NCBI GenBank assembly: GCA_033557835.1
Contig: JAWQRO010000229.1
Location: 1 to 47,638, forward strand
DNA: 47,638 nt
From: Helochares maculicollis
Lineage: Eukaryota > Arthropoda > Insecta > Coleoptera > Hydrophilidae
Direction: 5' to 3'
Below are positions 45,958 to 47,638 of the stretch, piece after piece. Both the position numbers and the translations under genes were made by a program. Numbering within the stretch: position 1 is the first letter of the stretch; each line of letters starts with the position of its first letter. The notes below the pieces were generated by a model. The model was given only the letters and a program-made list of their open reading frames with translations, was not told where the DNA came from and ran no database searches.

Positions 45958-47484
45958 CTTTAAAAATACTAGTAAATACATTTTAAATTACCTCAATTTT
46001 ATTCCTTACCCGTTTACAGTTAACTATCGACGTTGTCGAGTATGTGTGTGTATTCCCTTGTACGTCAGGTAAACATTGGTTCTCTAATGGTTTTTGATGT
46101 GAATATGTCTTAACGGACTTTCTTCTTGCAAAGCTTTGTTTAATTTCATTTAATAATAAAGGATTCATGTGTGTACTATTTCTAATTGGTGTTCTTACTT
46201 CAGGGGAAGTATTAAAATTTTGATCTTTCTCAGTGTTTGCAATTAATTGGAGAGGTGATAAGGTTTTTATTGCCTTTGGTTTTGGAAAAACTGTTGGTTT
46301 TATTCTCTGTGGATTAAAATTATCAACCAAAATTTCTTCTTCATTCACATTGGCTATCACAGGCTTGGGTATATCATATAAATCTTGCACAACCTTAAAT
46401 ATAATAAACATAAACTATAATTAAAACAAAAGTGTTATTTCCTTACAGGGACTGGTGAGTTCGGTGGATAATCATAATCAATCTCAGTGTGTCCTTGGTC
46501 CTTTGATTGTTGTCTAAGTTTTACGGGCGTCAGCGTATTGACACTATCGTACAGACCATTAATCAAAGGGCTGTTTTCTTTGCCATGAAAATCTTGTATT
46601 GTGCCTTCATTTTTAACTTTTTCATATGAGGGTTGTTTTGACTTTTGTCTATTTTTCTCATTGCTAGATATCTCAATTGCATTTCCATTATTGGTAGAAA
46701 ATTCTTCGTGTTTTGCTAAAACAGTTTTAACTCCTCCATACTTTTGGAAGAAATTACAGACAGTCGCTTTTAATTTTTCATCCCTTAAATCTGATGCTGT
46801 AATTCCAGCTTGAACTAAAAATTCTCTCAACTGTATTTCGTCACCTTTGACTGACATATGTTTCGATTTTTCATCGAAGCTCACGTGCATTTTGTGCTGG
46901 AGATCTTGAGGGACTCCAATTTCCAATTTTATACTTTGTTTTCTAATGGGCTTCTTTTTTAAATGGCAAGTAATTAATTTATTTTCACCTAGAAAAGCAA
47001 AATAGCTCATGTATAATCTGTTTACTCTATTACTGTGTTTGTACTTACAAGAATTTGATGTTTGAGGCTCGGGTGTTTTCAGGACGTTTTCGGCAAGACT
47101 TTCGGTTTCTTTTTCAATTTGGATTTTATGAATCAAGTCAAGAACACAATTTTTAAAAATGTTTGCTTCATCGTCAATGCGAAAATTGAATGCCAGTTTG
47201 GAAGTCTAAAAATAACTGCTATGTATAGAGTGAAACAATTAAATGGAGTTTTTTACATCGACATCAAATACATGACAAGGTGGAATCAATTCCTCGTAGT
47301 TTAAGTCAGCATGAATCATTTGCTCCCACAACTTTCGTTTCTTCTCTAAACAATAGAGTTGCAAGTAACACTGTTTTCGTTTTAAACAGTTCACAAAACA
47401 TAGTACCCCTGCATAATGTTTGGTCCATTTCTTATTTGATGAATTTTTCGATATGTACATTTGGACGATAGTTGTAGCTAAAAC
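45532..47484 (-). CDS. WASp: WASP-family actin nucleation-promoting factor, divergent, 5' end outside the window
   Basis: Five exons join in frame to 578 visible residues: 47257-47484, 47049-47205, 46447-46988, 46010-46393 and 45532-45957. WH1/EVH1 remainder: L-A-T-T-I-V-Q-M-Y, W-T-K-H-Y-A-G-V-L-C-F-V, L-W-E-Q, then L-A-F-N-F. A CRIB/GTPase-binding block, I-G-V-P-Q-D-L-Q-H-K-M-H-V-S-F-D, follows near 46870-46925, then Q-A-G-I-T and Y-G-G-V. A WH2-like N-P-L-L-L-N-E-I-K-Q-S lies near 46110-46165. The C-terminus has L-K-N-K and an acidic tail D-S-D-F-E-D-I-W-D-D-K, whose Trp is the typical Arp2/3 contact. Such proteins activate Arp2/3 downstream of Cdc42-type GTPases. The usual long polyproline region is missing, so this may be a diverged paralogue. 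The symbol denotes the family; orthology is not proven. Confidence 0.8.
46010..46393 (-). CDS. WASp: WASP-family gene, WH2-like exon
   Basis: 128 codons, phase 0 at both ends, starting V-V-Q-D-L-Y-D-I-P-K-P. The stretch L-L-L-N-E-I-K-Q-S-F-A-R-R-K-S-V resembles an actin-binding WH2 motif, but the L-K-K-[VT] part is R-R-K-S-V. The donor is CGG/GTAAGG, giving a 52-nt intron (45958-46009). A second in-frame GTAATT donor would leave a 34-nt intron and is unlikely. Confidence 0.72.
46447..46988 (-). CDS. WASp: WASP-family gene, CRIB/GTPase-binding exon
   Basis: 542 nt. It contains the CRIB-like I-x-x-P-x-x-x-x-H-x-x-H-V motif and the following A-G-I-T and Y-G-G-V helical part, which in WASP proteins folds back on the VCA segment. 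The end, Y-D-Y-P-P-N-S-P-V-P, is the only proline-rich sequence. The donor is CCT/GTAAGG; the next intron is 53 nt (46394-46446). Confidence 0.78.
47049..47205 (-). CDS. WASp: WASP-family gene, end of the WH1 domain
   Basis: 157 nt. It begins T-S-K-L-A-F-N-F-R-I-D-D-E-A after a TTTTTAG acceptor, matching the final WH1 strand and helix of WASP proteins (G-L-N-F-A then D-E-x-E-A). It is followed by an intron of only 60 nt (46989-47048) that is a multiple of three and free of in-frame stops. The preceding intron is 51 nt (47206-47256). Confidence 0.78.
47257..47484 (-). CDS. WASp: WASP-family gene, WH1 core exon (first certain exon in window)
   Basis: 76 codons, phase 0 at both ends. It starts V-L-A-T-T-I-V-Q-M-Y after TTTTCAG and includes W-T-K-H-Y-A-G-V-L-C-F-V and L-W-E-Q-M, the conserved order of the WASP WH1 domain. 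It ends V-F-D-V-D before GTAAAA. The N-terminal start of the WH1 domain should be encoded further right. Confidence 0.82.
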
Positions 47485-47638
47485 CTGAAAATTAATTTTA
47501 TCAAATCATACGATTTTGTTTCCAATTACGAAGTGTCTAACAACGTAGTCGTATTTACCTCTACCGGAAGAGATAAAGAAAATAAACACAGAATAATTCA
47601 TATTTCCATGAAATTGAATGATTGTCAATATATATATA
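47485..47638 (-). other. WASP-family upstream sequence, start exon not resolved
   Basis: A minus-strand GAG/GTAAAT donor at 47559/47558 would give a 74-nt intron and the in-frame reading L-F-S-L-S-L-P-V-E, reminiscent of the segment before L-A-T in WASP. However, an in-frame TGA lies at 47600-47598 and no AG acceptor exists between there and the window edge. The exon is therefore unproven. The edge ends in a TA run. Confidence 0.3.

Noticed and set aside
45983..46009. Second in-frame donor (GAG/GTAATT) in the WASP-family gene
   Set aside because: It would leave a 34-nt intron, below the usual minimum. The upstream CGG/GTAAGG gives a plausible 52 nt.
1..47638. tRNA genes and CRISPR arrays
   Set aside because: I saw no B-box-like GGTTCGANNCC with matching stems and no regular short direct repeats with unique spacers. 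A covariance-model search would be needed to exclude small RNAs.

Overview
The window is AT-rich animal nuclear DNA, most likely from an insect and probably a holometabolous one. The reasons are spliced genes with GT-AG introns ranging from about 50 nt to over 20 kb, an insect-type Pumilio N-terminus, an insect-like serpin, a WASP-family gene and two dead mariner transposons. The order cannot be fixed from the sequence. Most of the DNA is intronic or intergenic. All exon models are hand-built from reading frames, splice signals and protein-family patterns.

Left half, 1 to about 26.9 kb: the minus-strand 5' part of pumilio. A candidate 5'UTR exon ends at 26630. The start exon (24736-24926) and a second coding exon (20875-21132) encode the conserved N-terminal region. 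The rest of the gene, including the RNA-binding repeats, must lie left of position 1, so at least 20.8 kb of one intron fills the left of the window. That intron holds a dead mariner (about 5.48-6.34 kb), a degenerate tandem repeat (16.87-18.11 kb) and two GC-richer islands (1-360 and about 15.2-16.03 kb) that may be alternative first exons or promoters.

Centre, 27.4 to 41.2 kb: head-to-head with pumilio and sharing a short promoter interval lies a plus-strand five-exon gene for a giant atypical serpin of about 2166 residues. The serpin fold is split. Signal peptide, helix A, the NIALSP region and the following strand/helix are encoded first. Then comes an insert of about 1800 residues, rich in Ser/Thr and charged residues, inside one 5.9-kb exon. 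The C-terminal serpin half with an F-K-A-D-H-P-F motif follows. The serpin segment normally holding helix F and strand 3A is not visible, and the hinge of the reactive loop is not of the inhibitory type. Intron 1 carries a second dead mariner. This is the most unusual gene in the window.

Right end: tail-to-tail with the serpin is a small two-exon minus-strand gene (41484-42827) for a 91-residue basic, Cys-rich protein that I do not recognise. After about 2.7 kb without a convincing gene comes the 3' part of a divergent minus-strand WASP-family gene (45532-47484): WH1 remainder, CRIB/GBD, WH2-like segment and an acidic C-terminus with one Trp. It has 52-60-nt introns and almost no proline-rich region. 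Its 5' end lies beyond the window.
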